A stretch of DNA of 64,000 nt from Myotis daubentonii (taxonomy: Eukaryota; Chordata; Mammalia; Chiroptera; Vespertilionidae). Made by a program: the position numbers and the translations under genes. Shown piece by piece: positions 11,301-20,480 of this stretch (its first letter is position 1; the number at the start of each line of letters is the position of its first letter). The stretch covers positions 145,673,549 through 145,737,548 of the forward strand of contig NC_081840.1 in NCBI RefSeq assembly GCF_963259705.1, given 5' to 3'. The notes below the pieces were generated by a model that was not told the DNA's origin, made no database searches, and saw only the letters and a program-made list of their open reading frames with translations.

Positions 11301-14300
11301 TACCGGCAGAGGGTACAAGTAGGGCTGGCGCCAGCAGCAGGTGGGAGCACCAGGTGGGACTGCAGTGTGAGGGAGCAAAAATTTCCATTAACCACCAGAG
11401 GCTCACTTCTATGACAGCAATCAGCACCCCGCCTTGATCTGGTGCCCCCACTCACCTGCTCCACCATCCTGCCATGGCCAATGCCTGCCATGTTCCGCAC
11501 TCTGCTGCCTGCTGATGATGCCTGCTATGTTCCGCGCATGCCCCTGGTGGTCAGCGCACATCATAGTGACCAGTTGTTCGGATTTTTGGTTGTTCCGCCA
11601 TTCAGTCTATTTGCATATTAGCCTTTTATAATATAGGATTGTTAACTAAAGTACACGAAAGCTTGTCCTGCAAGGTAAGAAAGAAAAATGAGCATATTTA
11701 AAAATGTGAAATAACTATTTTGGCTTCCTGAGCTGTATCTATATATATAAAAAGGCAGTGACCGTGATGACCAAAACAACCGGTCAACTGAACAGCAGGC
11801 TGCATGGGGCGACCAGGTTGGCAGGGCAGGCAGTGAGGGGTGACCAAATGACTGAACATCAGGCTGTGTGGGGTGACCAGGCTGGCAGGGGAGGCAGTCA
11901 AAGGTGACCAGGCTGGCGGGGGGCGGGGCAGTTGGGGGCAACCAAGCTGGCAGAAGGGGGTATTTGGGGTGACCAGGCCAGCAGAGGAGAGCAGTTGGGG
12001 GGTACCAGGCCAGCGGGAGAACATTGAGGGGTGACCAGGCTGGCAGGGTGGGCAGCTGGGGGCAACCAGGCCGGAGGGGGGGCAGTTAGGGGCAACCAGG
12101 CCAGCAGGGGGGGCAATAAGGGGCAACCAGACCTGCGGGGGAAGCAGTTGGGGGCAAGCAGGCCAGCAGGCAAAGGTGGTTAGGGATGATCAGGCCAGCA
12201 GGCAGGTGAGCGGTTAGGAGCCAGCGGTCCAGGATTGTGAGATGGATGTCCCAAGGGTCCTGGATTGGAGAGGGTGCAGGCTGGGCCGAGGGTACCTCCC
12301 CCATCCCCCTCCTCCCACCCCTCGTGCACAAATTTTGTGCACCGGGCTTCTACTATACTATAATACTGTAAATACTGGTGTATAGTTGTTTTTTTTTAGT
12401 TTTAGAAAGCCTTATTAAAATATATTATGATTTTTGTTGTTGCTAATTGAAGAACTGGGATGAAAGAAAAAAAATGAGATTCAGTGAAGACTGGTAATGT
12501 GGCTCACTAAAGGAGGAATGATTAAATGCACTAATATAGAATAAGGAAATGCTGAACTAGGAATGATCTGGTGGTTATAAACAGTGGGTAATAAATTGGG
12601 TATGAGTCCATAATATAGTAATACAGAGTATTATTAAAAAAGCAAATGCTGTGGACAACTGGATTGCATTCATAGAATATTGTACATAAAATGAGCCAGG
12701 GCTTTAAAAGGAAGCCAACAACAAGATATTATTTTAAGAAATGCCAAGGAACATGGACAACAGTGTGGTGATTGCAGCAGGGCAGAGGTGGAGCTGGAAG
12801 AGGGCATGGAGGGGATAAATGGTGATGGGAAAAATAAAATGAAAGAAATGCCAAGGAAAAAGATTCAGATGATTATGACGTAAATTGTAATGTGTCTAGA
12901 TGAAAACATGTTAACATTGAAAGAAAGATACAGACTAGAATTATTAAAATATCTTAAATATAAGAAAGTCTTTAACTTTGAATCCATAACAGGCTGAAAA
13001 CTTCTAACTTGTAGTCCAATGTTATGAACTGTTGTCTCTTTAAAAGTAGACTTATTTCCATTTTGAATATCTATCTTATGTTAAACGGGGGGCATAAACA
13101 TATATAAAAACTGAAAACTGCTCATCCTATTTAATTTTGGACCATGATCATCTAAATTATTGAAAGTATATGTTATAATTTTGCACTTTAAAATTTAGTT
13201 TCATGAGAATCAATATTTAGTGTTTAAAATATAAGCTGTTACAATTTCAGACCAAACAGATCAATGTGGAAGATTTTATATACTCCCATTAAAAAAACAT
13301 GTGCTAAAATGAAAGGTGAGCACAGATACAGTCGACCCTTGAACAACACATTTAAAATGTGTAGGTGCAGTGATACACCTATGATTTTCTTAACATTTTC
13401 TTTTCTCTAGATTCCTTTTTGATAAGAATGAGGCACATAATACATATAACATACAAAATATTTGTTAATCAGCTTTATGTTAAAGGTTCCAATCAACAGA
13501 AGGCTATTAGTACAGCAGGTCCTCGGGTTACATCGGAGATCTGTTCCTACTGTGTGAGACATAACGTGATTTTCACCGTACGTCGGAACCCACCTACATA
13601 AGCACCTATGTCACTCACATGGAGCACATACACAGCAGTAATGAAGTGAAACAGTAAAAAAAAAAATTAAAAGAAAGATAACAATTCCTGACCTTTACTT
13701 GTGGTAAAGAAATAATAAAAAACATAAAGCACATATGTACATACGTTGAAATGATGGAATTTTTTTTTTTTTTTTATAAATAATTGGGAGATGGCGACGT
13801 AACCACGAAACGATGTAGGTCGAGTCCAGCGTAACCGTAAATTGAGGACTGTCTGTAATTAAGTTTCAGGAGGGGTGTTAAAAATTATACGTGGGTTTTC
13901 AGCTGCAGGAGGAAGGGGTCAGTGCTGTAAGCCCCTCCGCCCCACATTACTCAAGGGTAAACTGTATTTAGGAATAATATACTAGTAGGTGACTCGACAT
14001 GCTAAAAAAAAAATCTATAGCTGCATTGGTAAAATGTATATATTATGTATAAAAATTACAAAAGATGGCTAGCAACTGCTCATGTGGGCTCTTACAGATT
14101 ATTTCTCAGAAGCTGTGCTATGGTACATCATATTCCTGAATGCTTTTGCAAGCCAAGTCCTCCACTTAGCTCTGGAGGATCTATTCAGGGTCTTTACTTT
14201 CTAAACAACAACAAAAACAGAGCAATACCAATGGACACAGACACTGGGGTAGTGGGGGCTTGTCCTGGGGAGGGGAGTGGTGGTGGGGGTCAATTGGGGG

Positions 14301-16700
14301 AAAAGGAGACATATGTAATACTTTAAACAATTAAAAAACAAAACAAAAACCACCCCCCCACACACACACACACAAAACCAACAGAGCAGCAACATATTAG
14401 AGAACCCAATCCCTTCCTGCAAGAATACACTCTGCACACCTTTGCTAGAACAAGAGTTCAGCTCCTAAAATATTATGAGACCTGGACCAAGCACAGGAGT
14501 TAGAGGATGTGGTCCTAGCAGCACCCACTAGCTCTGTGATTGAGAGCATGTTGCTACTTCTCCAAATCACAATTCACAGGGCTGTTGAGGATAAAGCACA
14601 TTTGACATGTAAATTGTCACGAGTGCTATAAAAGTTAGTTATTATTGCTGCTATCCCACTGCTCAAAATTTTATGGTACCTCCCTTTTTGTTTCCTTTAC
14701 TTTTAAAAAATGTTTTTTAAAATTTATTTCAGAGAGGAAGGGAGTGGGAGAGAGAGAAAGAAACAACAATGAGAGAGAATCATTGATCAGCTGCCTCCTG
14801 CATGCCCCCCACTGGGGATTGAGCCCGCAATCAGGGCATGTGCTCTGACCTGGAATCAAACTGTGACCTCCTGGTTCATAGGTCGATGCTCAACCACCGA
14901 GCCACACCAACCAGGCTGTTTTCTTTACTTTTTAAATTACAAAAAAATCCATGCCCAACAATCTGCCTTGTATCTCGCATGACGCAAGATGATCTTTTAT
15001 ATGTTCTTGTATGATATCCAAGCCTTTCAGGTTACTTTCAAGTCAAATCAACATATATTTGAATTACTACTGTCTACTCTGACGTGCTCAATGGAGAAAA
15101 TGGGGTGCCTTTCCTCGAGGTGGACTCATGCTGAGTTGTTGAGATGGTACACAAATCAATGCTATCAGAATCTTACCAAAAGTTAAATAATAGTTTAAGA
15201 TTCAAAAACCAACTGTAATTCTAACTACAGTCCCCTCCCCACATTGCCCAGTCTCTCACTGCTCAACAAGTCACCTTATTTCTAATAGTTCCATTTTATA
15301 TTGACCCTCAATTTTGAGCAAGTTAATCTGCTTGTCTTTCTCATATACTGTTTTCATATACCTTTGAATATGATATATCCACCCCTTGTGTCACCTATAA
15401 AAGATTACTTATTCCAAAAACCAGCTCACAATGAGCTGATATATCACCTGCATGCATAGGGCGTTTTCTTGTTTCGTCTTCCTCCCTTCCTCCCTTCTCT
15501 CTCTCTCTCTCTCTCTCTCATCACCATTTATCCCTTCTATGCTCTCTTCCACCTCCCGCCCCCCCCTGCCTTTCTTTCTTTTTTTTTTTTTTAATTTTCC
15601 CGCCTCGCTGGGTTACAAGTTCTATGATAATATAATATCTGGTGCTTAATAGGTACTTAACAAATTCTGATGAAGTGAATGAATACATGTTATTAGTTGA
15701 TTGTTTAACTTTATGACAAAACAAAAAACATTTTTATTAACAGTGGAAGAGGGACTTAACATTTACTTAGTGGCTTCTTATGCAGCTACTAATTGCGAAG
15801 TATTCTTTTGAGGCTGGAGAAAATTTCTTTTGATGGAAATGTGTTTTACTAGTTTCTTCTAGGTAATTTAAATATTTTAAATATTAAAAGTTTATTACAT
15901 TGTCATTAGATAGGTTTAGAAAATAAGGAAACAAGGGGAAGTGAAAATCACCTCTAACTCTACCAAAGAATCTAACAATATTAGGCTTTTATTGTACATC
16001 TGATTTTATGTCCTTTTTGCTTACTATTTTATGATGATTTTTCCATATTATTAGTCACTTGTAGTGACTACTGACTTCTTTAGTGTATGGTCTAGAATTT
16101 ATTCTCTTCCTGAATCTTCAGTGTTATTTTCACTCTTCTCCCACTTTAACCTTATAAATGGGTATTGCAATAACATTATTGTGTAAAAATCTGTCAATAT
16201 TTCTATTCTGTAGCAGAGATTCTTAGAGCTATTATTTTTTAAAACGAATATTTTAAAAAATTTTAAACAGAAGCTGCCAAATTGCCTTCAAGTAGAGTTC
16301 AGACTCCTCCCAACAGAATAATAAGAATGCCGATTTCGCTATATTCATATCTGGATTACACTTTAGCAAAATACACCCAGAGGGAATTGAGGAAATATCA
16401 TTTTGGGAAAATAAGAAAACTAGCATTCCTTCTAAAAGTTTGGCAATCTTTATTAACATTTATCAACACTTTTAGACTCTGTTTCTAATTAATGTCATTT
16501 GCTTCTTTGTCTAGATTTTCTATGCAGTTCATGCCTTTGAAGCACGGAGTAACTGTGAACTCAGCCTTCAGGAATACCAAAGAGTTCATATACTTAGATT
16601 TTGTGATCTAAGTGGCAATAAAGAGTGGTGGTTAGCTGAAGCTCGAGGGCAGAAAGGATATGTGCCAGCTAACTACCTTGGAAAGATGACTTACGCTTAA
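1030..16700 (+). CDS. ARHGEF38: ARHGEF38, C-terminal five coding exons (partial gene)
   Basis: Rho guanine-nucleotide exchange factor 38, a DH-BAR-SH3-SH3 protein of the DNMBP/Tuba group. Coding exons seen: 1030-1341, 5622-5765, 6584-6782, 6928-7187 and 16515-16700. All have AG/GT borders and matching phases (0, 0, 1, 0), giving about 366 residues to the TAA at 16698. The first is helical BAR sequence (starts AAHLQKLVLTPL), then a linker, an SH3 split over 6584-7187, an acidic Ser-rich linker and a last SH3. The DH domain and upstream exons lie left of the window. The family protein is about 777 residues, so roughly half is here. Assignment to ARHGEF38 rather than ARHGEF37 or DNMBP rests on the protein match and on INTS12 and GSTCD next door, as in human 4q24. 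The introns hold many bat transposons; the exons are clean. Confidence 0.93.
1807..1870. repeat. (GT)n microsatellite
   Basis: A run of about 30 GT units in the ARHGEF38 intron, broken by one TATG. Confidence 0.95.
2527..3299 (-). mobile_element. HeliBat-type Helitron C, with internal 90-bp minisatellite
   Basis: The 3' end on the minus strand is CTAG at 2527-2530, preceded by a hairpin (GCACGATT/AATCGTGC). The 5' end abuts the next element at 3299/3300 (TATATATATAAAAAG on the minus strand). The interior is a GC-rich minisatellite: the unit starting cagcccctgccctgc recurs at 2658, 2748 and 2838 (period 90), then diverges. Because 90 is a multiple of 3, long empty ORFs open on both strands here; they are not genes. 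Confidence 0.8.
3300..3770 (-). mobile_element. HeliBat-type Helitron A
   Basis: The minus-strand 5' end is TCCTATATAGTAAAAGGG and the 3' end is a GTGCAC...GTGCAC hairpin followed by GGCCTCTAG: the Helitron TC...CTAG plan with no inverted terminal repeats. It carries an inverted pair of CTCF-like motifs (3641-3657 and 3674-3690). The same family is at 22977-23426. Confidence 0.88.
3772..4453 (-). mobile_element. HeliBat-type Helitron B
   Basis: The minus-strand 5' end is TCCTATCTAATAATAGAC. The 3' end, at 3772, runs straight into the 5' end of element A. The interior has repeats of the motif around gcctggccagcctgg and a GCCGCCATCTTGG stretch. Same family as 22143-22976, which also has element A directly downstream. 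Confidence 0.82.
4507..5020 (-). mobile_element. Old LINE-1 3' UTR fragment
   Basis: It begins (plus strand) aaaactttattgaggtatca and continues through the typical mammalian L1 3' UTR text in antisense (cataccataaagtccacc, ccatccatgttttaatgtg). It is truncated and fills most of the stretch between the Helitron run and the exon at 5622. Nothing is recognised in 5021-5621. Confidence 0.65.
5622..5765 (+). CDS. ARHGEF38: ARHGEF38 exon: BAR/linker
   Basis: The acceptor is tgcctatag and the donor is CCG|gtgagt. There are 48 codons in phase 0, starting VPLLVSNISEMQNRVLEEVQ and ending KKKPVQIP. It joins in frame to the exons on both sides and links the BAR helices to the first SH3. Confidence 0.93.
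6060..6200 (-). mobile_element. Ancient MIR SINE fragment
   Basis: Contains the antisense MIR core (caaagtcacttagtggcagagctggg). Diverged and short. The rest of the intron 5766-6583 shows nothing I recognise. Confidence 0.55.
6584..6782 (+). CDS. ARHGEF38: ARHGEF38 exon: first half of SH3-1
   Basis: The acceptor is cctctcccag and the donor is GGAA|gtaagt (phase 1). It encodes PEVPRQTDTHRS, then the start of an SH3 domain (ELYQAKRKCNATQEHDINLL, then EGELVAVMEQKDPLGSTSRW). The SH3 RT-loop region and the conserved Trp are visible. The start is set by the only AG that keeps frame with the exon before it. Confidence 0.92.
6928..7187 (+). CDS. ARHGEF38: ARHGEF38 exon: end of SH3-1 and Ser-rich linker
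   Basis: The acceptor is tcctgtctag and the donor is CAG|gtaaga. It completes SH3-1 (KGYVYSSFLKPYNPAK, the usual G-Y/V-P/S-x-Y end of an SH3). An acidic Ser-rich stretch follows (DDDFDNISLFVSS, then SDSSSSLSG), ending EVDEQ. It reads in phase 0 into the last exon more than 9 kb away. Confidence 0.93.
7270..7495 (+). mobile_element. Ancient MIR SINE fragment
   Basis: Sense MIR text: ctgtttcctcaaatgcagg, then gatgtgaggatcagggataat and the tail ggcactcagtaagt. Degraded. Nothing else is recognised in 7188-7920. Confidence 0.55.
7921..8217 (-). mobile_element. HeliBat-type Helitron (short)
   Basis: The minus-strand 5' end is TCTATACTAATAAAAACC at 8217. The 3' end is a GTGCACAAATTTTGTGCAC hairpin, then GGGCCTCTAG at 7921. 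The interior has tandem gccagcctgatcgcccc-like units. Confidence 0.88.
8276..8340. repeat. (TA)n microsatellite
   Basis: Pure AT repeat with a TATATATAT/ATTATATA tail, just beyond the Helitron at 7921-8217. Confidence 0.95.
8341..10862. other. ARHGEF38 intron, no gene seen
   Basis: Intronic AT-rich DNA. At 9710-10150 there is an old repeat-like stretch (gcataacaaattatcacaaa, then cttaaaacaacatacattt) that I recognise as a common mammalian repeat, but I cannot name its class with confidence. There is a short C-run at 10364-10374. No coding frame is supported. Confidence 0.5.
10863..11638 (-). mobile_element. HeliBat-type Helitron (long, GC-rich)
   Basis: The minus-strand 5' end is TCCTATATTATAAAAGGC at 11638, followed by TAATATGCAAATAGAC. 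The 3' end carries CTAG at 10863. It keeps half-eroded versions of the CTCF-like pair (accaccagagg at 11391, cccctggtggtca at 11541). Interior repeats of the type gcgagcagcggctc give several empty ORFs. Confidence 0.85.
11738..12353 (+). mobile_element. HeliBat-type Helitron, tandem-unit interior
   Basis: Starts TCTATATATATAAAAAGGC. Ends in the hairpin GTGCACAAATTTTGTGCAC, then CGGGCTTCTAC (a degraded CTAG). The interior is about 20 diverged copies of a unit of about 35 bp of the form ggggcaaccaggccagcag. Long minus-strand ORFs here come from the repeat. Confidence 0.85.
12711..12842 (+). mobile_element. LINE-1 3'-end fragment
   Basis: Contains acatggacaacagtgtggtg, then ggggataaatggtgatggga and an A-rich tail, as in other chiropteran L1 3' ends. 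The rest of 12354-13328 is AT-rich and shows nothing further. Confidence 0.5.
13329..13964 (+). mobile_element. Tigger-like (TcMar) element, host of a nested insertion
   Basis: The left end is TA|CAGTCGACCCTTGAACAAC and the right end is ACTCAAGGGTAAACTG|TA, so terminal inverted repeats and the TA duplication survive. This is typical of pogo/Tigger MER2-type elements. It is interrupted by the second element at 13513-13855. Confidence 0.75.
13513..13855 (+). mobile_element. Second TcMar-type MITE nested in the first
   Basis: Flanked by TA, with ends CAGCAGGTCCTCGGGTTAC and GTAAATTGAGGACTGTCTG (imperfect inverted repeats). The inner inverted repeats (cgtacgtcggaaccc; gatgtaggtcgagtcc) are also visible. 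It lies wholly within the Tigger-like element. Confidence 0.75.
14190..14345 (+). mobile_element. LINE-1 3'-end fragment
   Basis: The text aatggacacagacactgggg, followed by a G-rich block and caattgggggaaaaggag and then an A-rich tail, matches the end of bat L1 3' UTRs. Confidence 0.55.
14702..14918 (-). mobile_element. Ves SINE (tRNA-derived)
   Basis: The antisense tRNA-like head ends at ccgagccacaccaaccaggct. It has a B-box-like block (gtcacagtttgattccagg on the minus strand) and an agagaggaagggag tail. Both flanks have ctttacttttaaa-like copies (14694; about 14925), a likely target duplication. Confidence 0.85.
14919..16514. other. ARHGEF38 intron, no gene seen
   Basis: AT-rich intron. 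A (CT)n run at 15497-15519 and a C-run/T-run at 15560-15592 are the only clear low-complexity features. No coding or mobile sequence is supported. Confidence 0.5.
16515..16700 (+). CDS. ARHGEF38: ARHGEF38 last coding exon: SH3-2 and stop
   Basis: The acceptor is ttctttgtctag. 61 codons plus TAA give a complete SH3: IFYAVHAFEARSNCELSLQE, then WWLAEARGQKGYVPANYLGK and MTYA. Seen are the ALYDY-like start, the WW pair and the G-Y-V-P-x-N-Y-L signature that lines the proline-peptide groove. The 3' UTR begins at 16701. Its end is not certain: AATAAA occurs at 16895 (inside a Helitron) and near 20884 (followed by GT-rich sequence). Confidence 0.95.
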   Translation: MFYAVHAFEARSNCELSLQEYQRVHILRFCDLSGNKEWWLAEARGQKGYVPANYLGKMTYA

Positions 16701-16886
16701 GAAAATCAGACTTCTGGCTTACTTAAAAGTGAAGATATTCTGAATGTGTTCTTTACCATCATGAAAGGTTGACTCTAAGGACAAAGTTTTTTTCAGCTTA
16801 CTGTATTTTATTTTTCTGTATTATGTATTTCACCTCAAAAATGTTGTTTTTCGCGTCTCTTTGTTGCACATCCTTACACACACATA

Positions 16887-17113
16887 TCCTATATAATAAA
16901 AGCCTAATATGCCAATTGTCACCTCAACCAGGAATTCGACCAGGAGTTCAAATGGGAGTTCAACCAGGGGGTGGGGCCGGCTGGCTAACCGCAGGAAGGG
17001 AGGCCCCGGCGAGCGGTGGCAGGCAAGCAGCTATGGGAAGGGAGGCCCCGGCCAGCAGCCGGCAGCCTCTAGGGACCCTACCCATGCATGAATTCCATAT
17101 CCTGGGCCTCTAG
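16887..17113 (+). mobile_element. HeliBat-type Helitron inside the ARHGEF38 3' UTR region
   Basis: Starts TCCTATATAATAAAAGCC and ends GGGCCTCTAG. The 3' hairpin is worn (gcatgaattccatatcc). It is only 187 bases after the ARHGEF38 stop and brings AATAAA at 16895-16900 on the sense strand. Related to 36058-36247. Confidence 0.9.
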
Positions 17114-17299
17114 CATACCATATTCATTATATGGTTTACATACACATATATGTACTACATGGTATAGACTATACACATATATATACATCAACCAGGGAGT
17201 ACACTAAATACATAAAAATAGGAATTGATAATTACCAGCAACTAGAAGTCTGATGTGTGGCCTCTCTTTAAGTTTTGAATGAAAAAAAAATTGAATAAC

Positions 17300-17515
17300 A
17301 TAACATGATAATATTTACTGAATGAATACCAAATGCCAGACATTGTCCTAAATGCTTTATATGTGGTAACCTATTTGATATAACATTGTGAGGAAACTGT
17401 GGCCCAAAGAGGTGACTTTAGCCCAATTCACATTGCTAGTAAGTGGTAGGGTGGGGCCTCAAACCTAGGTCTGGTTCTGGGGTTCACACTGCACTACACT
17501 ATCCTAACCCTCTAG
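17300..17515 (-). mobile_element. Ancient MIR SINE
   Basis: Antisense MIR core: gtgaggaaactgtggccca, then attgctagtaagtggtaggg and a reversed tail. About 200 bp, well diverged. Nothing is recognised in 17516-18336. Confidence 0.7.
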
Positions 17516-18336
17516 GAGTGTAGACCATTTGCTATTACAAAACACTTAGTGATGCAAATAATGGGCATTGATGAGGCCCATTTTCCTCTCAGGTCCGTAT
17601 TTAAGTATTGCGGAGTTTTTCAAAATCAAGGGCTACAAGAACTTCCATGATACTAGCCTAGAGAAAATGACATATCTAGGTTATTTATTTTTACTGTTTT
17701 GCTTAAACATTTTTGAAAGAACAATTGTTTAAAAGCTTTCCTACATGTTTGCTAATGATATTTTAATGAGAAAATATTTTTGGATCACTCAGTTATTTGG
17801 ATGATGAATGGGGAATGTGTGTACCATGTTCTGAGCCAAGATGCAAATAGTTTTGGTTGCCGATTTGTACTTAGACAAGGCAGGCACTGCAGTTAACGTC
17901 TGCTGTAACACAACGCCCTAGAACACTGAACTTTAATTTAGGATTAGCTCAGAACAGTCCCCTAAGATCACAGGCATAGTTTGTCAAGATATTTTATTGA
18001 ACTAAAGATGCTCCTATGGAACAGAAAACAACATTAAATTAAATTTGACTTAGTGGTTTCCTTTAAGAACCAAAATAAGGTGGACTTTCATTGTCCACAT
18101 AATATGTGCTAATATGACATCAAACTTTAAGATTAAAATTACTTTAAAAGATTTGATCTGTATAATGTACAGTTATGTCTATTCCTGAGGAATACAAATA
18201 ACAAAATGAAAGTGCTGCTTTTCAAAGGGTTGCTGACTTTTACTTACATATATGTACATCTATAGATATTAAGACATTTACATGACAGAAATTTTCACCT
18301 TGTATGTAAAAGTAGCCCCTTATTATCTGCATGGAA

Positions 18337-18663
18337 TCTATACTAATAAAAGGGTAACATGCTAATTAGGACAGATGTCTTCCAGACGTCCATCTGGACA
18401 AAGCCACAGCAGCTGCAAGGCCTGGGGCTCATGGCAGCCATGGGCTCAGGCAGCTGTGAGGCCCAGGGCTCAGGCCTTGCAGCCGCTGTGGCCAGCAGTG
18501 GCAGCAGCAGCAGTGGGGTGATAGGGGCAGTGCCTTCCCCTGATCAACCTGGTCGCCTCCCGCAGAGGGAGGCCATCCCCTGAGGGCTCCTGGACTATGA
18601 GAGGGGCAGGCCAGGCTGAGAGATCACTCCCCGGTACATGAATTTTCGTGCACCGGCCTCTAC
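18337..18663 (+). mobile_element. HeliBat-type Helitron
   Basis: Starts TCTATACTAATAAAAGGG. Ends with the hairpin TGAATTTTCGTGCAC, then CGGCCTCTAC (CTAG with one change). The interior is rich in cagcagcag/ggcagctgtgaggc units. Confidence 0.87.
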
Positions 18664-18672
18664 TATCTTATA

Positions 18673-19400
18673 AGACCCCAGTGGATGCCTGAGACCTCAG
18701 ATAGTAGGAAACCCTATATCAGGGGTGGGGAACCTTTTTTCTGCCAGGCACCATTTGGATATTTATAACATCACTCATAGGTCATACAAAATTATCAACT
18801 TAAAAATTAGCTTGGTATATTTGCTTAAACATTTAACTAACTCACCCCTTATGCTTTGGGGCAGGGACAGACCAAATGATTTCGTGGGCCTTATGGATCC
18901 TGGAGGACAAACATTTCCCACACCTGCCCTATATATACTATGTTTTCTCCTATACATACATACATATAACCAAATTTGCTTTATAAATTAGTCACCATAA
19001 GAGATTAAAACAATAACCAATAATAAAATAGAACAATTATAACACGATATTGTAATATTATGTGAATGTAGTCTCGCTTTCAAAATATCTTATTCTACTG
19101 TATTCACCCTTCTATTGATGTAAGATTATACAATGTAAGATTATACAATGATGAGATGAAGTGAGGCGAATGGGTGACATTATAGGTATTGTGATGTAGC
19201 ATTAGGCTACTGTAAGCACTGGGATACCAACAGTCAATCTGATAACCTAGAAGACTACCGAGTGACTAATAGGTAGGTAGAGTAACAACGTGAATATGCT
19301 AGACAGAGGGGTGATTCCCATCCCAGGCGGGATGGAGCTGGATGACATGAGATTTCATCACACTACTTAGAATGGAGCACGATTTATAGCTTGTGAATTG
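18673..19400 (-). mobile_element. Tigger-type DNA transposon fossil, split by a hAT MITE
   Basis: The text ccccagtggatgcctgagacc resumes after the hAT insertion as ctatatatactatgttttctcc. It runs on through gatgagatgaagtgaggcgaa and gtgatgtagcattaggctac, a familiar mammalian Tigger pattern. Exact ends and strand are uncertain. Confidence 0.55.
18720..18926 (+). mobile_element. Non-autonomous hAT MITE (CAGGGGTGGGGAACC type)
   Basis: The left end is CAGGGGTGGGGAACC and the right end is TTCCCACACCTG. Perfect 8-bp target duplication CCCTATAT at 18712-18719 and 18927-18934. Inserted in the Tigger fossil. Confidence 0.9.
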
Positions 19401-19683
19401 TTTATTTCTGGAATTTTCTATTTAATATTTTTGGACTGTGATTGACTCTGGGCAAATGAAACTGGATAAGAGGGAATATTGTTGTTAAAATTCTTAATCT
19501 GTATATGGTTTTATAAGGTTCTACTGGTAACACATTTTTGCATGAACTATTTTCTTGTTTTGAGTTGGGTACCAAAAGAAGACTCTCTTTTTTAAATGTA
19601 CAGAAACTTTTTACGTCTTTGAAATGGTCCTTTGTACCCAATAATAACATATTGGTAAATTCCAGTTTGCCTAGGCCCTAGGG

Positions 19684-19918
19684 CAGTGATGGCGAACCTA
19701 TGACACGCGTGTCAGAGGTGACACGCGAACTCATTTTTTTGGTTGATTTTTCTTTGTTAAATGGCATTTAAATATATAAAATAAATATCAAAAATATAAG
19801 TCTTTGATTTACTATGGTTGCAAAGATCAAAAAATTTCTATATGTGACACGGCACCAGAGTTAAGTTAGGGTTTTTCAAAATGCTGACACGCTGAGCTCA
19901 AAAGGTTCACCATCACTG
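19684..19918 (+). mobile_element. Non-autonomous hAT MITE (CAGTGATGGCGAACC type)
   Basis: The ends CAGTGATGGCGAACC and GGTTCACCATCACTG are near-perfect inverted repeats. Perfect 8-bp duplication CCCTAGGG at 19676-19683 and 19919-19926. Internal tgacacg motifs recur. Confidence 0.93.
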
Positions 19919-20171
19919 CCCTAGGGTAAAGCAAAAGGAAATCCAAATTTGCTACTTGTGGAAACTATGAACATACTCTGAAACCAAGATAGTGGGGAAA
20001 TTTTACATATATATTTACAATTTATATATATGTATGTATGTATATATATTTATATTTATATATAAATATGATTTAAATTGTGACCTTAATACTCCCCCCT
20101 TCCCCCAGGGCAGAATTACATAACTAGAGTAGCACATTTATTTGCTTTTCTGGCTGAAGTACTGACTAGAT

Positions 20172-20480
20172 CAGTGGTTCTCAACCTGTGGGTCGCGACC
20201 CCTTTGGGGGTCGAATGACCCTTTCACAGGGGTCGCCTAAGACAATGGGAAAACACAGTTATAATTACATATTGTTTTTGTGGTGAATCACTATGCTTTG
20301 ATTATGTTCAATTTGTAACAATGAAAATACATCCTGCATATCAGATATTTACATTATGATTCATAACTAGCAAAATTACAGTTATGAAGTAGCAGCGAAA
20401 ATAATTTTATGGTTGGGGGTCACCACAACATGAGGAACTGTATTAAAGGGTCGCGGCATTAGGAAGGTTGAGAACCACTG
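20172..20480 (+). mobile_element. Non-autonomous hAT MITE (CAGTGGTTCTCAACC type)
   Basis: The ends CAGTGGTTCTCAACC and GGTTGAGAACCACTG are perfect inverted repeats. Perfect 8-bp duplication GACTAGAT at 20164-20171 and 20481-20488. Same family as 24840-25050 and 61142-61438. This is the longest of the three copies. Confidence 0.95.

Noticed and set aside
10853..12331. Several minus-strand ORFs up to 215 codons
   Set aside because: They lie wholly in two HeliBat elements and their repeat units. They are compositional.
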